Shown one piece after another: positions 16,920-25,869 of a DNA stretch of 64,000 nucleotides. The position numbers were made by a program, and so were the translations under genes. The stretch is from Leisingera aquimarina DSM 24565 (GTDB lineage: Bacteria > Pseudomonadota > Alphaproteobacteria > Rhodobacterales > Rhodobacteraceae), in NCBI RefSeq assembly GCF_000473165.1, contig NZ_KI421504.1:1146501-1210500 (forward strand), written 5' to 3'. Within the stretch, counting starts at the first letter, position 1, and every line of letters starts with the position of its first letter. Under the pieces are notes generated by a model. That model was given only the letters and a program-made list of their open reading frames with translations. It made no database searches and had not been told where the DNA came from.

Positions 16920-18284
16920 ATGGTATCAGCAGCAGAACAAATGGCGGCGAACACCAGCTGGGCTGCCCTGGGCAAGGCCACGGATCTGCGCAACCGGATC
17001 CTGTTCACCATCGGCCTTTTGATTGTCTACCGCCTGGGCACGTTCATTCCGGTTCCGGGCATTGATTCAGGCGCCCTGCGCCAGTTCATGGAGCAGGCAG
17101 GCCAGGGCATCGGCGGCATGGTGTCGATGTTCACCGGCGGCGCGCTTGGCCGGATGGGGATTTTTGCCCTCGGCATCATGCCCTATATCTCCGCTTCCAT
17201 TATCGTTCAGCTTCTGACTTCGATGGTGCCTTCGCTTGAGCAGCTCAAGAAAGAGGGCGAGCAGGGCCGCAAGAAAATCAACCAGTACACCCGCTATGGC
17301 ACCGTGGCGCTGGCAACCGCGCAGGCCTATGGCCTGGCGGTGTCGCTGGAATCGGGTGATCTGGCGACCGATCCGGGCATGTATTTCCGCATGGCCTGCA
17401 TGATCACCCTGGTGGGCGGGACCATGTTCCTGATGTGGCTGGGCGAGCAGATCACCCAGCGCGGCATCGGCAACGGTATTTCGCTGATCATCTTTGTCGG
17501 CATCATCGCCGAGGTTCCGGCCGCAATCGCCCAGTTCTTTGCCTCCGGCCGTTCCGGTGCGATCAGCCCCGCCGTGATCATCGGTGTGATCCTGATGGTG
17601 ATCGGCGTGATCATGTTCGTGGTGTTCATGGAACGCGCCCTGCGCAAGATCCACATCCAGTACCCGCGCCGCCAAGTCGGCATGAAGGTCTATGACGGCG
17701 GCTCCTCGCATCTGCCGGTCAAGGTGAACCCGGCGGGCGTGATCCCGGCGATCTTTGCCTCGTCGCTTTTGCTGCTGCCGACCACCATCTCGGCGTTCTC
17801 CTCAGGCGCGGCAACCGGTCCGGTGATGTCCTGGCTCTTGGCCAACTTCGGCCCCGGCCAGCCGCTGTACCTGTTGTTCTTCGTCGTGATGATCGTGTTC
17901 TTTGCCTATTTCTACACCTTCAACGTCTCCTTCAAACCGGAGGACGTGGCCAACAACCTGAAGAACCAGAACGGCTTTGTCCCCGGCATCCGCCCCGGCA
18001 AGAAAACTGCCGAATACATCGAATATGTGGTCAACCGCATCCTGGTTATGGGCTCCGGCTATCTGGCGCTGGTCTGCCTGCTGCCTGAGGTCCTCCGCGG
18101 CCAATTCGCCATTCCCGTCTATTTTGGCGGCACGTCCGTTCTGATTGTGGTATCCGTCACCATGGACACCATTCAACAGGTGCAAAGCCACCTCCTCGCG
18201 CATCAGTATGAGGGGCTTATCGAAAAGAGCCAGCTGCGCGGGCGCAACAAGAAACGGACAAAACGGGGACCCTCTCGCCGATGA
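16920..18284 (+). CDS. secY: Preprotein translocase subunit SecY
   Basis: SecY (454 residues) forms the protein-conducting channel of the Sec translocon in the inner membrane, with SecE and SecG. The sequence shows about ten hydrophobic spans. The N-terminal signature [20 protein letters not shown] is followed by the plug region and the cytoplasmic loop near residues 240-260. The tail is basic ([15 protein letters not shown]). The start ATG 16920 follows AAGAAGAG. Its stop overlaps adk by four bases, as in many bacteria. Confidence 0.97.
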   Translation: MVSAAEQMAANTSWAALGKATDLRNRILFTIGLLIVYRLGTFIPVPGIDSGALRQFMEQAGQGIGGMVSMFTGGALGRMGIFALGIMPYISASIIVQLLTSMVPSLEQLKKEGEQGRKKINQYTRYGTVALATAQAYGLAVSLESGDLATDPGMYFRMACMITLVGGTMFLMWLGEQITQRGIGNGISLIIFVGIIAEVPAAIAQFFASGRSGAISPAVIIGVILMVIGVIMFVVFMERALRKIHIQYPRRQVGMKVYDGGSSHLPVKVNPAGVIPAIFASSLLLLPTTISAFSSGAATGPVMSWLLANFGPGQPLYLLFFVVMIVFFAYFYTFNVSFKPEDVANNLKNQNGFVPGIRPGKKTAEYIEYVVNRILVMGSGYLALVCLLPEVLRGQFAIPVYFGGTSVLIVVSVTMDTIQQVQSHLLAHQYEGLIEKSQLRGRNKKRTKRGPSRR

Positions 18285-18928
18285 GCAACATTATTCTTCT
18301 TGGCCCGCCGGGGGCGGGCAAAGGTACGCAAGCGCGCTACCTGGTTGAATCCCGCGGCATGGTGCAACTCAGCACCGGTGACATGCTGCGCGATGCCCAG
18401 ACCTCCGGAACCGAAATGGGCAAGAAGGTTGCTGCCATCATGGCCGAGGGCAAGCTGGTCACCGACCAGATCGTCATTGGCCTGATCCGCGAGAAGCTGC
18501 AGGGCGGCGCCGAAGGCGGTTTCATCTTTGACGGCTTCCCGCGCACCCTGGCCCAGGCCGATGCGCTGGCCAAGCTGCTGGACGAGATGGGCCTGAAACT
18601 TGACGCGGTGATCGAGATGCAGGTCGATGATGACGCGCTGGTCGCCCGCATCACCGGCCGCTCCACCTGCGGCGGCTGCGGCGAGGTCTATCATGACCAG
18701 ACCAAACCCTGGCCGGCTGACGGCAAATGCGCCAACTGCGGCAGCGATGATGTGAAACGCCGTGCGGACGACAATGAGGACAGCCTCAAGACCCGTCTGA
18801 TGGAGTATTACAAAAAGACCTCGCCGCTGATCGGCTACTACTATGCCAAGGGCAATCTGCAGCGTCTTGACGGCCTTGCCTCGATTGAGGAAGTCCGCAA
18901 GAACATGGCGTGGATCATGGGCGAATAA
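18281..18928 (+). CDS. adk: Adenylate kinase with zinc-type LID
   Basis: Adenylate kinase (215 residues) interconverts ATP + AMP and 2 ADP. The P-loop [11 protein letters not shown] is near residues 7-17, and [16 protein letters not shown] and [13 protein letters not shown] mark the AMP-binding and catalytic segments. The LID holds [10 protein letters not shown] and CANCG, giving a four-cysteine cluster that likely binds zinc, as in Gram-positive enzymes and some alphaproteobacteria. The gene overlaps secY by four bases. Confidence 0.97.
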   Translation: MSNIILLGPPGAGKGTQARYLVESRGMVQLSTGDMLRDAQTSGTEMGKKVAAIMAEGKLVTDQIVIGLIREKLQGGAEGGFIFDGFPRTLAQADALAKLLDEMGLKLDAVIEMQVDDDALVARITGRSTCGGCGEVYHDQTKPWPADGKCANCGSDDVKRRADDNEDSLKTRLMEYYKKTSPLIGYYYAKGNLQRLDGLASIEEVRKNMAWIMGE

Positions 18929-18978
18929 CGCCTGCCGCAGGCATCGGGGCGGCGGCGCCTCCGCTTGCCGGAATGCCC

Positions 18979-19005
18979 AAGCCCTGCCGGTCCGGCGGGG
19001 CTTTT
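18979..19005 (+). terminator. Terminator after adk
   Basis: AAGCCCTGCCGG and CCGGCGGGGCTT pair almost completely and are followed by TTTTCCTTT. It separates secY-adk from the rpsM block. Confidence 0.8.
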
Positions 19006-19015
19006 CCTTTAGGGC

Positions 19016-19044
19016 TTGACGGCCCATTTCCCAGCCCCTAGTTA
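19016..19044 (+). promoter_or_regulatory. Putative promoter of the rpsM-rpsK-rpoA-rplQ block
   Basis: TTGACG (19016-19021) and TAGTTA (19039-19044) have a 17-base spacer, immediately after the adk terminator. It leaves a leader of about 150 bases before rpsM, room for control by S4 or another protein, though no such structure was identified. Confidence 0.6.
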
Positions 19045-19198
19045 CCCACATCCCTTCTGGGAATGATTCCCCGCGGGCAGATTCGTTTGCCCGCTGAACT
19101 ACCTCGAAATGCTGGACCCCCTGGCCACACTGCCAAGGTCAAGTGTTGTGAAAAAAGGTTCCGGCGCTACGGAACCGCAACGAAAAGGAAAGTGACAC

Positions 19199-19567
19199 GT
19201 GGCACGTATTGCCGGCGTTAACATCCCGACTGCAAAGCGGGTTCCCATCGCCCTCACCTACATCACCGGTATCGGTAACACCTCGGCGAAAGCTATCTGC
19301 GAAGCCGTTGGCATCGACGCAGCCCGCCGTGTGAACGAACTCAGCGACGCAGAAGTCCTGGCCGTGCGCGAGCACATCGACGCCAACTTCACCGTCGAAG
19401 GCGACCTGCGCCGCGAAGTTCAGATGAACATCAAGCGCCTGATGGACCTTGGCTGCTACCGTGGCCTGCGCCACCGCCGCAACCTGCCGGTCCGCGGTCA
19501 GCGTACCCACACCAACGCTCGCACCCGCAAAGGCCCCGCAAAGGCCATTGCCGGTAAGAAGAAGTAA
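19199..19567 (+). CDS. rpsM: 30S ribosomal protein S13
   Basis: This 122-residue S13 begins with a GTG start (19199) after [31 protein letters not shown]13 lies in the 30S head and contacts the 50S subunit (bridges B1a/b) and P-site tRNA. Conserved helix-two-turn-helix and basic tail segments are present ([20 protein letters not shown]). It opens block 5, 15 bases before rpsK. Confidence 0.97.
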   Translation: MARIAGVNIPTAKRVPIALTYITGIGNTSAKAICEAVGIDAARRVNELSDAEVLAVREHIDANFTVEGDLRREVQMNIKRLMDLGCYRGLRHRRNLPVRGQRTHTNARTRKGPAKAIAGKKK

Positions 19568-19582
19568 GGGAGGGTTTGATCA

Positions 19583-19972
19583 ATGGCACGTGATAAGACT
19601 CGCATTAAGCGTAAAGAGCGCAAGAACATCGCAACCGGCGTTGCGCATGTGAACTCGTCGTTCAACAACACCAAAATCCTGATCTCCGACGTGCAGGGCA
19701 ACGCGATCTCCTGGTCGTCCGCCGGCACCATGGGTTTCAAGGGTTCGCGGAAATCCACCCCCTATGCCGCTCAGATGGCTGCAGAAGATGCAGGCAAAAA
19801 GGCACAGGACCACGGTGTGAAGACGCTGGAAGTCGAAGTTCAGGGCCCCGGCTCTGGCCGTGAATCGGCTCTGCGCGCACTGGCTGCCGTCGGTTTCAAC
19901 ATCACTTCGATCCGTGATGTGACCCCGATCGCGCACAACGGCTGCCGCCCGCCGAAGCGCCGCCGCGTCTAA
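19583..19972 (+). CDS. rpsK: 30S ribosomal protein S11
   Basis: This 129-residue S11 starts [20 protein letters not shown] and ends [21 protein letters not shown]11 shapes the 30S platform and mRNA exit region. The isoaspartate-prone asparagine region (AHNG) is present. In gammaproteobacteria rpsD comes next; here a hairpin and rpoA follow, the normal alphaproteobacterial order. Confidence 0.97.
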   Translation: MARDKTRIKRKERKNIATGVAHVNSSFNNTKILISDVQGNAISWSSAGTMGFKGSRKSTPYAAQMAAEDAGKKAQDHGVKTLEVEVQGPGSGRESALRALAAVGFNITSIRDVTPIAHNGCRPPKRRRV

Positions 19973-19985
19973 TTCGAATTTTTTG

Positions 19986-20016
19986 CTGGGGCCCCGCTTG
20001 ATTCGCAGGGCCCCAG
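19986..20016 (+). other. Perfect hairpin between rpsK and rpoA
   Basis: CTGGGGCCC and GGGCCCCAG form a 9-bp perfect stem with a 13-base loop, 14 bases after the rpsK stop. The T run lies upstream of the stem, not downstream, so it is not a normal plus-strand terminator. It may set the ratio of rpoA to ribosomal protein mRNA. Confidence 0.5.
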
Positions 20017-20085
20017 TGCGTCATTTAAACCTCGGGCGTCCTTGGCCTTCCGGACATGGGGCAAGGACAGGAATGGAGGGAACGC

Positions 20086-21102
20086 ATGATCCATAAGAAC
20101 TGGGCAGAGCTGATCAAGCCGGCACAGCTGGAAGTGAAGCCGGGCAACGATCCTGCACGTCAGGCAACTGTCGTCGCAGAGCCGCTGGAACGCGGTTTCG
20201 GCCTGACCCTGGGCAACGCGCTGCGCCGCGTCCTGATGAGCTCGCTGCAAGGCGCGGCCATCACCAGCGTGCAGATCGACAACGTGCTGCACGAGTTTTC
20301 CAGTGTTGCCGGTGTGCGCGAAGACGTCACCGACATCATCCTGAACCTCAAGGGCGTGTCCCTGCGCATGGAAGTCGAAGGCCCCAAGCGGCTTTCGGTC
20401 AATGCCAAGGGCCCGGCAGTTGTCACCGCTGGCGACATCGCTGAAACCGCCGGTATCGAGGTTCTGAACCGCGATCACGTAATCTGCCACCTGGACGACG
20501 GCGCCGACCTGTTCATGGAACTGACCGTGAACACCGGCAAAGGCTATGTCTCGGCAGACAAGAACAAGCCGGAAGACGCACCGATCGGCCTGATTCCGAT
20601 CGACGCCATCTATTCGCCGGTCAAGAAGGTCTCCTATGACGTTCAGCCTACCCGTGAGGGCCAGGTGCTGGACTATGACAAGCTGACCATGAAGGTGGAA
20701 ACCGACGGCTCCATCTCCCCTGACGATGCGGTGGCCTATGCCGCCCGCATTCTGCAGGACCAGCTGTCGATCTTCGTCAACTTCGACGAGCCGGAATCGG
20801 CAAACCGCCAGGACGAGGACGATGGCCTCGAGTTCAACCCGCTTCTGTTGAAGAAAGTGGACGAGCTGGAACTGTCGGTGCGGTCTGCAAACTGCCTGAA
20901 GAACGACAACATCGTCTATATCGGCGACCTGATCCAGAAGACCGAAGCCGAGATGCTGCGCACCCCGAACTTCGGCCGCAAGTCGCTGAACGAGATCAAA
21001 GAAGTGCTGTCGGGCATGGGCCTGCACCTTGGCATGGACGTCGAGGACTGGCCGCCGGACAACATCGAAGATCTGGCGAAGAAGTTCGAAGACAGCTTCT
21101 AA
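20086..21102 (+). CDS. rpoA: DNA-directed RNA polymerase subunit alpha
   Basis: RpoA (338 residues) dimerises to start RNA polymerase assembly and contacts UP elements and activators through its C-terminal domain. The N-terminal domain has [19 protein letters not shown], and the C-terminal domain contains [16 protein letters not shown] and [19 protein letters not shown] 20086 follows GGAGGG; the extra ten upstream codons from 20056 are not conserved in the family. rplQ follows after 139 bases. Confidence 0.97.
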   Translation: MIHKNWAELIKPAQLEVKPGNDPARQATVVAEPLERGFGLTLGNALRRVLMSSLQGAAITSVQIDNVLHEFSSVAGVREDVTDIILNLKGVSLRMEVEGPKRLSVNAKGPAVVTAGDIAETAGIEVLNRDHVICHLDDGADLFMELTVNTGKGYVSADKNKPEDAPIGLIPIDAIYSPVKKVSYDVQPTREGQVLDYDKLTMKVETDGSISPDDAVAYAARILQDQLSIFVNFDEPESANRQDEDDGLEFNPLLLKKVDELELSVRSANCLKNDNIVYIGDLIQKTEAEMLRTPNFGRKSLNEIKEVLSGMGLHLGMDVEDWPPDNIEDLAKKFEDSF

Positions 21103-21241
21103 GACTTAGAGAGGGGGGCTGCGGCCCTCCTCTTCAATGCCCGGACCTGCCGGGGACGACATGGGCATCCGCCCCAAGGTGAGTGGCTGACACGCATCAG
21201 CTGCCTGACAAAGCAAAAACGTAGATCAAAGGACTATCAAA

Positions 21242-21670
21242 ATGCGTCACGCACGTGGTTACCGCCGCCTGAACCGTACTCATGAGCACCGCAAAGCCCT
21301 GTTTTCGAACATGTGCGGCTCGCTGATCGAGCACGAGCAGATCAAGACAACCCTGCCCAAAGCAAAAGAACTGCGCCCGATCATCGAAAAGATGATCACC
21401 CTGGCAAAACGCGGCGACCTGCACGCCCGCCGTCAGGCCGCTTCCAAGCTGAAACAGGACAAGGACGTCGCGAAACTGTTCGAGGTTCTGGGCCCGCGCT
21501 ACAAGGACCGTCAGGGCGGCTATGTCCGTATCCTGAAGGCCGGTTTCCGTTACGGCGACATGGCTCCGATGGCGATCATCGAGTTTGTCGACCGCGACAC
21601 TGCCGCCAAGGGTGCAGCCGACAAGGCCCGCCTGGAAGCAGCGGAAGCAGCTGCTGAAGCAGACGAATAA
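21242..21670 (+). CDS. rplQ: 50S ribosomal protein L17
   Basis: This 142-residue L17 starts [20 protein letters not shown], with the family core [20 protein letters not shown]. It lies near the tunnel exit. The C-terminus extends in an Ala/Glu-rich tail (about residues 122-142) beyond the E. coli length, common in alphaproteobacteria. It is the last gene of the ribosomal locus and is followed by a strong terminator. Confidence 0.97.
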   Translation: MRHARGYRRLNRTHEHRKALFSNMCGSLIEHEQIKTTLPKAKELRPIIEKMITLAKRGDLHARRQAASKLKQDKDVAKLFEVLGPRYKDRQGGYVRILKAGFRYGDMAPMAIIEFVDRDTAAKGAADKARLEAAEAAAEADE

Positions 21671-21701
21671 GACGCGCTGAACTTTCCGGTTCAGTTATCT
21701 G

Positions 21702-21732
21702 GCCCCCGCTCCGCCCGGAGCGGGGGCTTTTC
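21702..21732 (+). terminator. Terminator at the end of the ribosomal locus
   Basis: GCCCCCGCTCC and GGAGCGGGGGC form an 11-bp perfect stem with loop GCCC, followed by TTTTCTTT. Confidence 0.95.
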
Positions 21733-21843
21733 TTTACCTGACGGCATCCGGACAATGTTTAGAATGCACTTTTTGTGCGAAAGGGAATCGTAATTTTCTT
21801 CTGATTTTACTGCCGCATCCAAGCAAGCCCGGGGACGGAAGTA

Positions 21844-24255
21844 ATGACTGCAAAGAACACCACCGCGGCCAGGCGGTTCTCACTGGCGAACCTCAGCGCC
21901 AAGACAAAGATCATTTCGGTGGCGGTGTTGCCGCTGCTGCTGGTTCTTGGGGTTGGGGTGCTGGCGGTCGTTAACCTGGGCCGTATGGACAAGACTGCGC
22001 AGGCCGTTGACCACACCCAGAAGATTTTGACCGAAGCGCAGGCGCTGGCGCAAGCCGCCTCTGGCATGGAGGCCGGGCTGAGAGGGTATTTGCTGGCCGG
22101 GCAGGATGAATATCTGGTGCCGTTTGAGGACGGCAGCGCCAAAGTTGCCGGCTCCCTGAACAGTTTGCGCACCCTGGCAGAGGGCAATCCGGACTTGCTG
22201 GCTGACCTCGATACGGCAGAGCAGACATTGGCCGGCTGGCAGGAGGATGTTGCGGCCGGCGCCATCGCGTTGCGCCGAGATATCGGCGACGCCCTGACCA
22301 TGAACGACATGGCGGCAGAGGTGAAACAGTCCAAAGGCCGGGTCTACTTCGAGGACTTCCGCGCGGAGATGGCCAAGGTCATCGAAGAAGAGGAAGTCGA
22401 GCTGAACAACCGGCGCAACACTTTTTCTTCCCTGGTGAATGCCGGGATTGCCGATTCGGATTACCTGAGCACCTCGCTGCAGGCGGTGGAGCAGACCCAC
22501 AAGGTAATCAGCAGCGCCAAGGACCTGCTGTCGGCGGCGGTCGACATGGAAACCGGGATGCGCGGCTTCCTTCTGGCGGGCGACCGGGAATTTCTCGATC
22601 CGTATATGGAGGGCAACGGGCGCTTCAACGAGGTGCTGGCCGACCTCCACCTGGCGCTGGCTGACAACCTGATGCAGGCAAACCGCCTGGATAACGTGGC
22701 CAAGATCGTTGACGAATGGCGCAGCAGCGTGGTGGTTCCGATGCTGCAGCTGCGCCGGGTGATCGGCAGCGCGGCGACCATGGATGACATGGCCGATCTT
22801 GTCGCCCAGGGGCGGGGCAAGGCGTATTTCGACAGCTTCCGGGCCACCATGGAATCGATCGAGGCCAAAGGGGCTGAGGCAATGGCCGCCCGCCGCGCCG
22901 CCAATGAGGCGCTTGCCGCCCAGACCCGCATCATGATTCCCGGGGCAATTGCTGCGGCGATCCTGATCGGCGCGGTGATGGCGCTGATCACCGGGTCCGG
23001 GATTGCCTCAGGCCTGCGGCGCATCGTGGTGTCGATGCGCGGATTGGCCGAGGGCAACAATGCCGTCGAGATCAATGGCCAGAACCGCGGCGACGAGGTT
23101 GGCGATATGGCCCGCGCGCTGGATAAATTCCGCGCTGAACTGGTGCGGATGCAGGAGGCCGAACAGCAGAAAGCGGAGAGCAAGGATGCCGAGCTGTCCG
23201 GCGTTGTCCGTCAGCTGAGCGAACGTCTGGCCCGCCTGTCGCATGGCGACCTGACCATCCGCATTGCCGAGGAATTCCCGGAGGAATACGAACAACTGCG
23301 CGCCGATTTCAACGGTTCGATAGACAACCTAAACAACACCGTGCAGCAGGTGATCGGCGCTGCCTCCAGCATCCGCAGCGGAGCCGCGGAAATCAGCCAG
23401 GCCTCCGACGACCTGTCGCACCGCACTGAAAGCCAGGCCGCCACGCTCGAGGAAACCGCGGCGGCGATTGATGAGCTGACAGCCTCGGTGAAATCTGCCG
23501 CCAAGGGTGCCCGCAACGTCGAGGCGACCGTACGCGACGCGCGCCAGGAGGCGGAAAACAGCGGCGAGGTGGTGCAAAGCGCCGTGGCCGCGATGAGCGG
23601 GATCGCGGAAAGCTCGAACAAGATTTCCCAGATCATTTCGGTGATTGACGACATCGCCTTTCAGACCAACCTGCTGGCGCTGAATGCGGGGGTCGAGGCC
23701 GCCCGAGCAGGCGAGGCGGGCCGCGGCTTTGCGGTGGTCGCCTCGGAGGTGCGGGCGCTGGCGCAGCGGTCTTCGGATGCGGCGATGGAGATCAAGACCC
23801 TGATCGGCGACAGTTCGCGTCAGGTCGGGGAGGGGGTGGATCTGGTCGGCCGCGCCGGTGACGCACTGCAGTCGATTGTCGGCCAGGTCAGCCATATCTC
23901 GCAACTGGTGTCGGAGATCGCCGAAGGCGCCGAGGAGCAATCCACCGGCCTGCTTGAGATCAACACCGGCGTCACCCAGCTGGACCAGGTGACTCAGCAG
24001 AACGCGGCCATGGTTGAGGAAGCCACGGCGGCAGGCCATTTGCTGAACACCGATGCGGGCAAGCTGTCAGAGATTGTGGCGCAGTTTCAGGTCGATGGCT
24101 CCGCGGCTGCGGTTCCGGCAGCGGCTCCCGCGCCGGAAGCCGCAGTGCCCACCGCGCATGGAGGTGATGACTGGGAGCTTGAGGCCAGCCCCGCGCCGGC
24201 GATGGCACCGGTGCAGGACGGCAACGCAGCCCGGGACCTGTGGCAGGATTTCTGA
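21844..24255 (+). CDS. Methyl-accepting chemotaxis protein with two CHASE3 modules
   Basis: This 803-residue transmembrane receptor relays ligand signals to CheA/CheW. TM1 spans about 23-43 and TM2 363-383. Between them are two copies of a CHASE3-type helical module, seen as [20 protein letters not shown] (about 74-93) and [20 protein letters not shown] (234-253), each followed by a similar tail ([14 protein letters not shown] and [14 protein letters not shown]). A HAMP domain follows TM2, and the signalling tip [20 protein letters not shown] lies near residue 605. The C-terminus ends in LWQDF, which fits the W-x-x-F pattern of CheR-docking pentapeptides. No che genes lie nearby. The ligand is unknown. 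Confidence 0.93.
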   Translation: MTAKNTTAARRFSLANLSAKTKIISVAVLPLLLVLGVGVLAVVNLGRMDKTAQAVDHTQKILTEAQALAQAASGMEAGLRGYLLAGQDEYLVPFEDGSAKVAGSLNSLRTLAEGNPDLLADLDTAEQTLAGWQEDVAAGAIALRRDIGDALTMNDMAAEVKQSKGRVYFEDFRAEMAKVIEEEEVELNNRRNTFSSLVNAGIADSDYLSTSLQAVEQTHKVISSAKDLLSAAVDMETGMRGFLLAGDREFLDPYMEGNGRFNEVLADLHLALADNLMQANRLDNVAKIVDEWRSSVVVPMLQLRRVIGSAATMDDMADLVAQGRGKAYFDSFRATMESIEAKGAEAMAARRAANEALAAQTRIMIPGAIAAAILIGAVMALITGSGIASGLRRIVVSMRGLAEGNNAVEINGQNRGDEVGDMARALDKFRAELVRMQEAEQQKAESKDAELSGVVRQLSERLARLSHGDLTIRIAEEFPEEYEQLRADFNGSIDNLNNTVQQVIGAASSIRSGAAEISQASDDLSHRTESQAATLEETAAAIDELTASVKSAAKGARNVEATVRDARQEAENSGEVVQSAVAAMSGIAESSNKISQIISVIDDIAFQTNLLALNAGVEAARAGEAGRGFAVVASEVRALAQRSSDAAMEIKTLIGDSSRQVGEGVDLVGRAGDALQSIVGQVSHISQLVSEIAEGAEEQSTGLLEINTGVTQLDQVTQQNAAMVEEATAAGHLLNTDAGKLSEIVAQFQVDGSAAAVPAAAPAPEAAVPTAHGGDDWELEASPAPAMAPVQDGNAARDLWQDF

Positions 24256-24275
24256 TCCGCAAAACGCACGCGGCA

Positions 24276-24300
24276 CAGGCCCTCCCCGGCGGAGGGCCTG
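24276..24300 (+). terminator. Hairpin after the chemoreceptor gene
   Basis: CAGGCCCTCC and GGAGGGCCTG form a 10-bp perfect stem with loop CCGGC, 21 bases after the receptor stop. The following bases are only weakly T-rich, so termination may be partial. Confidence 0.6.
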
Positions 24301-24352
24301 CTGCTGATTTTCCGGGGTGACAGCTGCCCGAATCTCCGCTAGCGTCCGGCCC

Positions 24353-24430
24353 ATGACCCGCACCTATGCCGCATTCTGGTATTTCTTTTATCCGCGCCAC
24401 ATGGCGGACGGAGGGGTCAGCGCATTCTGA
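24353..24430 (+). CDS. Putative aromatic-rich leader peptide of the DAHP synthase gene
   Basis: A 25-codon frame beginning MTRTYAAFWYFFYPRHM and ending at TGA 24430 has tyrosine at position 5 and then six aromatic codons in a row at positions 8-13 (F-W-Y-F-F-Y). This is the arrangement of attenuator leader peptides, in which ribosome stalling on scarce Phe/Tyr/Trp tRNAs controls a downstream terminator. It lies 180 bases before the first enzyme of aromatic synthesis. A clear ribosome-binding site is lacking; an in-frame GTG at 24317 is an alternative start. Confidence 0.7.
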   Translation: MTRTYAAFWYFFYPRHMADGGVSAF

Positions 24431-24489
24431 GCACATAGATCGGAACGCACCAGGATACCAACCGCCCGCAGTCCGCAGGCGGTCTTTTT
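24391..24489 (+). promoter_or_regulatory. Putative transcription attenuator before the DAHP synthase gene
   Basis: Alternative pairings are visible. Segment 1 (TCCGC, 24391-24395), directly after the aromatic codons, pairs with segment 2 (GCGGA, 24404-24408). Segment 2 extended (GCGGAC, 24404-24409) can instead pair with GTCCGC (24471-24476). That last segment lies inside the terminator formed by ACCGCC (24461-24466) and GGCGGT (24478-24483), which is followed by CTTTTTG. Stalling on the leader would free segment 2 and break the terminator. Confidence 0.65.
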
Positions 24490-24532
24490 GTATCCGCCGC
24501 AGCGCCCGGGCCCCCGCCAAGGAAGCAGACCC

Positions 24533-25621
24533 ATGACACCGCAAACCGAAAACCTCCGCATCACCGGCATGCAGGAACTGATCTCGCCCGAAGACCTCGC
24601 GTCGCAGCTGCCCGGTACGGCGGCGGCCACGGATACCGTGCTGGCCAGCCGCACAGCGATCCAGGATGTGCTGCATGGCCGCGATGACCGGGTGGTTGCC
24701 GTGGTCGGCCCTTGCTCGATCCACGACCCCATGGCGGCGATGGAATATGCCGAACGGCTGGCACCGCTGCGTGAACGCCTGGCCGGGCAGCTGGAAATCG
24801 TCATGCGGGTCTACTTCGAGAAACCCCGCACCATCTCGGGCTGGAAAGGGCTGATCAACGATCCCGGCCTCGACGGCTCGTTCCGCATCAACGAAGGGCT
24901 GGGGCTGGCCCGCCGCCTGTGCCTGGACATCAACGCCCTGGGCCTGCCGGTCGGCACCGAATTCCTGGACACGGCGGTGCCGCAGTACATCTCAGATATG
25001 GTCGCCTGGGCCGCCATTGGCGCCCGCACCACCGAAAGCCAGATCCACCGCGAGATGGCCTCCGGCCTTTCCTGCCCGGTAGGGTTCAAGAACGGCACCC
25101 GCGGCAATCTGCAGATCGCGGTTGATGCGGTGCGCTCGGCGGCGCATCCGCACCATTTCATGGCATTGGCCAAATCAGGCCGTGCGGCGATTGCGGCGAC
25201 CAGCGGCAATCCGGACGGCCACCTGATCCTGCGCGGCGGCGGCGGCACCAACTATGACGCAGCCTCGGTCGATGCGGCCTGCAAACTGGCGGAAAAGGAC
25301 GGCATCCGCGGCCATGTAATGATCGACGCCAGCCATGCCAACAGCGGCAAGGACCCCATGAAGCAGCCCGCCGTGCTGCGCGGCATCGCCGGGCAGATCG
25401 CTGGCGGTGATGCGCGCATTACGGGCGTGATGATCGAAAGCCATCTGGTGGCCGGCCGTCAGGATCTGGGCAAAGGGGACCTCACTTACGGGCAGTCGGT
25501 TACCGATGGCTGCCTGGGCTGGGCGGATACAGTACAAGAACTGGAGGCGCTGGCAGAAGCCGTCACTGCACGGCGTGCCCATGCGGGACGGGCGGCTGAA
25601 CCGAGCCTGGCAGAAGCCTGA
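24533..25621 (+). CDS. aroG: 3-deoxy-7-phosphoheptulonate synthase (class I DAHP synthase)
   Basis: This 362-residue enzyme joins phosphoenolpyruvate and erythrose 4-phosphate, the first step to chorismate. Class I (AroF/G/H type) is shown by VVAVVGPCSIHDPMAAMEYA, YFEKPRTISGWKGLINDP and the C-terminal HANSGKDP and QSVTDGC motifs. The isoenzyme type (Phe-, Tyr- or Trp-sensitive) cannot be read from sequence. ATG 24533 follows AAGGAAG. The leader peptide plus terminator upstream suggests attenuation by aromatic amino acid supply. Confidence 0.93.
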   Translation: MTPQTENLRITGMQELISPEDLASQLPGTAAATDTVLASRTAIQDVLHGRDDRVVAVVGPCSIHDPMAAMEYAERLAPLRERLAGQLEIVMRVYFEKPRTISGWKGLINDPGLDGSFRINEGLGLARRLCLDINALGLPVGTEFLDTAVPQYISDMVAWAAIGARTTESQIHREMASGLSCPVGFKNGTRGNLQIAVDAVRSAAHPHHFMALAKSGRAAIAATSGNPDGHLILRGGGGTNYDAASVDAACKLAEKDGIRGHVMIDASHANSGKDPMKQPAVLRGIAGQIAGGDARITGVMIESHLVAGRQDLGKGDLTYGQSVTDGCLGWADTVQELEALAEAVTARRAHAGRAAEPSLAEA

Positions 25622-25724
25622 TGCTGCAAAGGGGCACATGCCTGGCGGCGCGTGCCTCCCTTGCAGCGGCGGGACTGCGGATATGCCGGCAAGTAAGAAA
25701 GCCTGATGCGCCTGGCCGGCCGCC

Positions 25725-25795
25725 GGCTTCTTTCTGGTCCAAAATACCTCGGGGTGAATTGGCCGCAAGGCCAAGAGGGGCTGCGTCCCTGTGCC
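25725..25795 (-). repeat. Dispersed intergenic repeat, copy 2
   Basis: Read on the minus strand this has GGGACGCAGCCCC, a GGCC-bounded hairpin, then CACCCCGAGGTATTTTGGAC and CAGAAAGAAGCC. It matches the element at 7962-8026 and is very similar to 39600-39664. It lies in the gap between the DAHP synthase and protease genes. Confidence 0.65.
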
Positions 25796-25869
25796 GTCGC
25801 AACTGCTCATGTCTTGCAATCCGGGCGCGCGCTCCGCATATCCATCGCACAGCAACAAACGGAGCCCCC

